From: an uncultured Clostridia bacterium
GTDB lineage: Bacteria > Bacillota > Clostridia > TANB77 > CAG-508
Assembly (NCBI GenBank): GCA_934162925.1
Contig: CAKPJR010000010.1
Coordinates: 1 to 16,733, forward strand
DNA length: 16,733 bases
Direction of reading: 5' to 3'
Shown: positions 15,855 through 16,733 of the stretch, piece by piece
Layout: the number at the start of each line of letters is the position of its first letter
Numbering within the stretch: the first letter of the stretch is position 1
Notes under the pieces: generated by a model
What the model was told of the DNA's origin: nothing
The model's database searches: none
What the model saw: only the letters and a program-made list of their open reading frames with translations
Position numbers and translations under genes: made by a program

Positions 15855-16733
15855 ATGATGAGTATTAGAGAACGTTTAAGTGGTAATGAAGCAGCAGCTA
15901 TTGCGATGAAACAAATAAATCCAGATGTAGTAGCAGCATTCCCAATAACACCATCAACAGAAATACCACAATATTTTTCAACATTTGTAAGTAATGGAGA
16001 AGTAAATACAGAATTTGTTGCAGTAGAAAGTGAACATAGTGCAATGTCTGCAACAATAGGAGCAGAAGCGGCAGGAGCGAGAGCTATGACAGCAACTTCT
16101 GCAAATGGAATGTCATTAATGTGGGAAATGATATATATTGCTTCAAGCTTAAGATTACCAATAGTAATGAGCTTAGTAAATAGAGCAGTATCAGGACCAT
16201 TAAATATTCATAATGACCATTCAGATGCAATGGGAGTAAGAGATGCTGGATGGATTATGCTATTTTCAGAGAATAACCAAGAAGCTTATGACAATTTAAT
16301 AATGGCACATAGAATAGCAGAAAATAAAAATGTAAAACTACCTTTAATGGTATGCCAGGATGGATTTATAACATCACATTCAATAGAAAATATAGAATTA
16401 ATAGAAGATGATAAAGTAAAAACTTTTGTTGGAGAATATAAGCCAGATGAATATTTGCTAAATAAAGACAACCCAATAGCAGTAGGACCACTTGACTTAC
16501 AAGCATACTTATTTGAACACAAAGCACAACAAGCAGAAGCAATGAAAAATGCAAAAAAAGTAATATTAGACGTAGCAAAAGATTTTGAAAAAATGACAGG
16601 TAGAAAATATTCTTTCTTTGAAGAATATAAACTAGATGATGCAGAAATTGCAATAGTATGTATGAACTCAACAGCAGGAACAACAAAATATGTTGTAGAT
16701 AATTTAAGAGAAAAAGGAATAAAAGCAGGACTT
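15855..16733 (+). CDS. porA: Pyruvate:ferredoxin oxidoreductase alpha subunit (partial, runs off window)
   Basis: This frame is open to the right edge with 293 codons; full PorA is near 390. The N-terminus shows ERLSGNEAAAIAMKQINPDV, then AFPITPSTEIPQYFS, the pyrimidine-side conserved motif. EFVAVESEHSAMSATIGAEAAGARAMTATSANG, given here in parts, contains the catalytic-region E-EH-A pattern. NIHNDHSDAMGVRDAGW is also typical of PorA. GGGAGGA lies before two adjacent ATG codons; 15858 has the better spacing and 15855 is the alternative. The beta subunit, which holds TPP and a cluster, should follow outside the window. No in-frame CGG is present. Confidence 0.93.
   Translation, partial: MMSIRERLSGNEAAAIAMKQINPDVVAAFPITPSTEIPQYFSTFVSNGEVNTEFVAVESEHSAMSATIGAEAAGARAMTATSANGMSLMWEMIYIASSLRLPIVMSLVNRAVSGPLNIHNDHSDAMGVRDAGWIMLFSENNQEAYDNLIMAHRIAENKNVKLPLMVCQDGFITSHSIENIELIEDDKVKTFVGEYKPDEYLLNKDNPIAVGPLDLQAYLFEHKAQQAEAMKNAKKVILDVAKDFEKMTGRKYSFFEEYKLDDAEIAIVCMNSTAGTTKYVVDNLREKGIKAGL

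Noticed and set aside
1..16733. tRNA, rRNA, CRISPR array, insertion sequence or phage genes
   Set aside because: I found no cloverleaf, regular repeat-spacer pattern, transposase or phage gene. In particular no tRNA-Gly or tRNA-Arg lies here to test the decoding idea directly.

Overview
The window is about 16.7 kb of very AT-rich DNA (A- and T-ending codons, AGA for arginine, SD-type ribosome sites, consensus sigma-A promoters). It fits a low-GC, strictly anaerobic Clostridia-type Firmicute, probably uncultured. Markers are a four-subunit pyruvate:ferredoxin oxidoreductase, a clostridial 2[4Fe-4S] ferredoxin, a Firmicutes-type holB-yaaT pair and a PhoP/PhoR-like two-component system. The species cannot be named from the sequence.

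Layout: 1-160, 3' end of pheT. 161-443, a strong terminator, a GC-rich REP-like palindromic element and a short inverted repeat. 444-8645, one giant gene for a cyclic beta-1,2-glucan synthase-like protein (about 2731 aa). 8658-8988, a promoter, a 58-aa membrane miniprotein and a terminator. 9050-11388, PHO-box-like direct repeats, a PhoP/WalR-type response regulator, two hairpins and a PhoR/WalK-type histidine kinase. 11431-14267, a promoter followed by lepB, holB, yaaT (PSP1) and a ferredoxin. 14302-14352, a terminator shared by convergent genes. 14358-14792 (minus strand), a membrane protein with foreign codon use. 14874-16733, promoter and porC-porD-porA, the last running off the window.

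The main observation concerns decoding. Read with triplets only, three plus-strand genes look broken: the glucan synthase six times, the histidine kinase once, yaaT twice. All nine breaks are the same event. An in-frame CGG followed by A must be read as the four bases CGGA giving one residue (equivalently, C is skipped and GGA is read). This restores the conserved protein, with glycine at the affected position, often at a recognisable invariant glycine: the kinase G2 box GTGLGLSI, the synthase AGAGG-D and DNGEPLGS motifs, and the YaaT LGGNGMCGRE motif. I checked by hand every CGG I could find. No plus-strand gene here uses CGG as an ordinary triplet, while CGGA in other phases (such as AAC GGA) is harmless. 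Nine identical lesions, with no other decay and all in genes expected to be functional, point to natural +1 or quadruplet decoding of CGGA as glycine, not to pseudogenes. The only in-frame CGG(A) that does not fit lies in the minus-strand gene at 14358-14792, whose codon use suggests recent acquisition.

The genes cover several jobs: envelope glucan synthesis, an envelope or phosphate-type two-component system, protein export (LepB), replication (HolB/YaaT) and pyruvate-ferredoxin metabolism. Apart from the operons described, I see no single pathway linking them.
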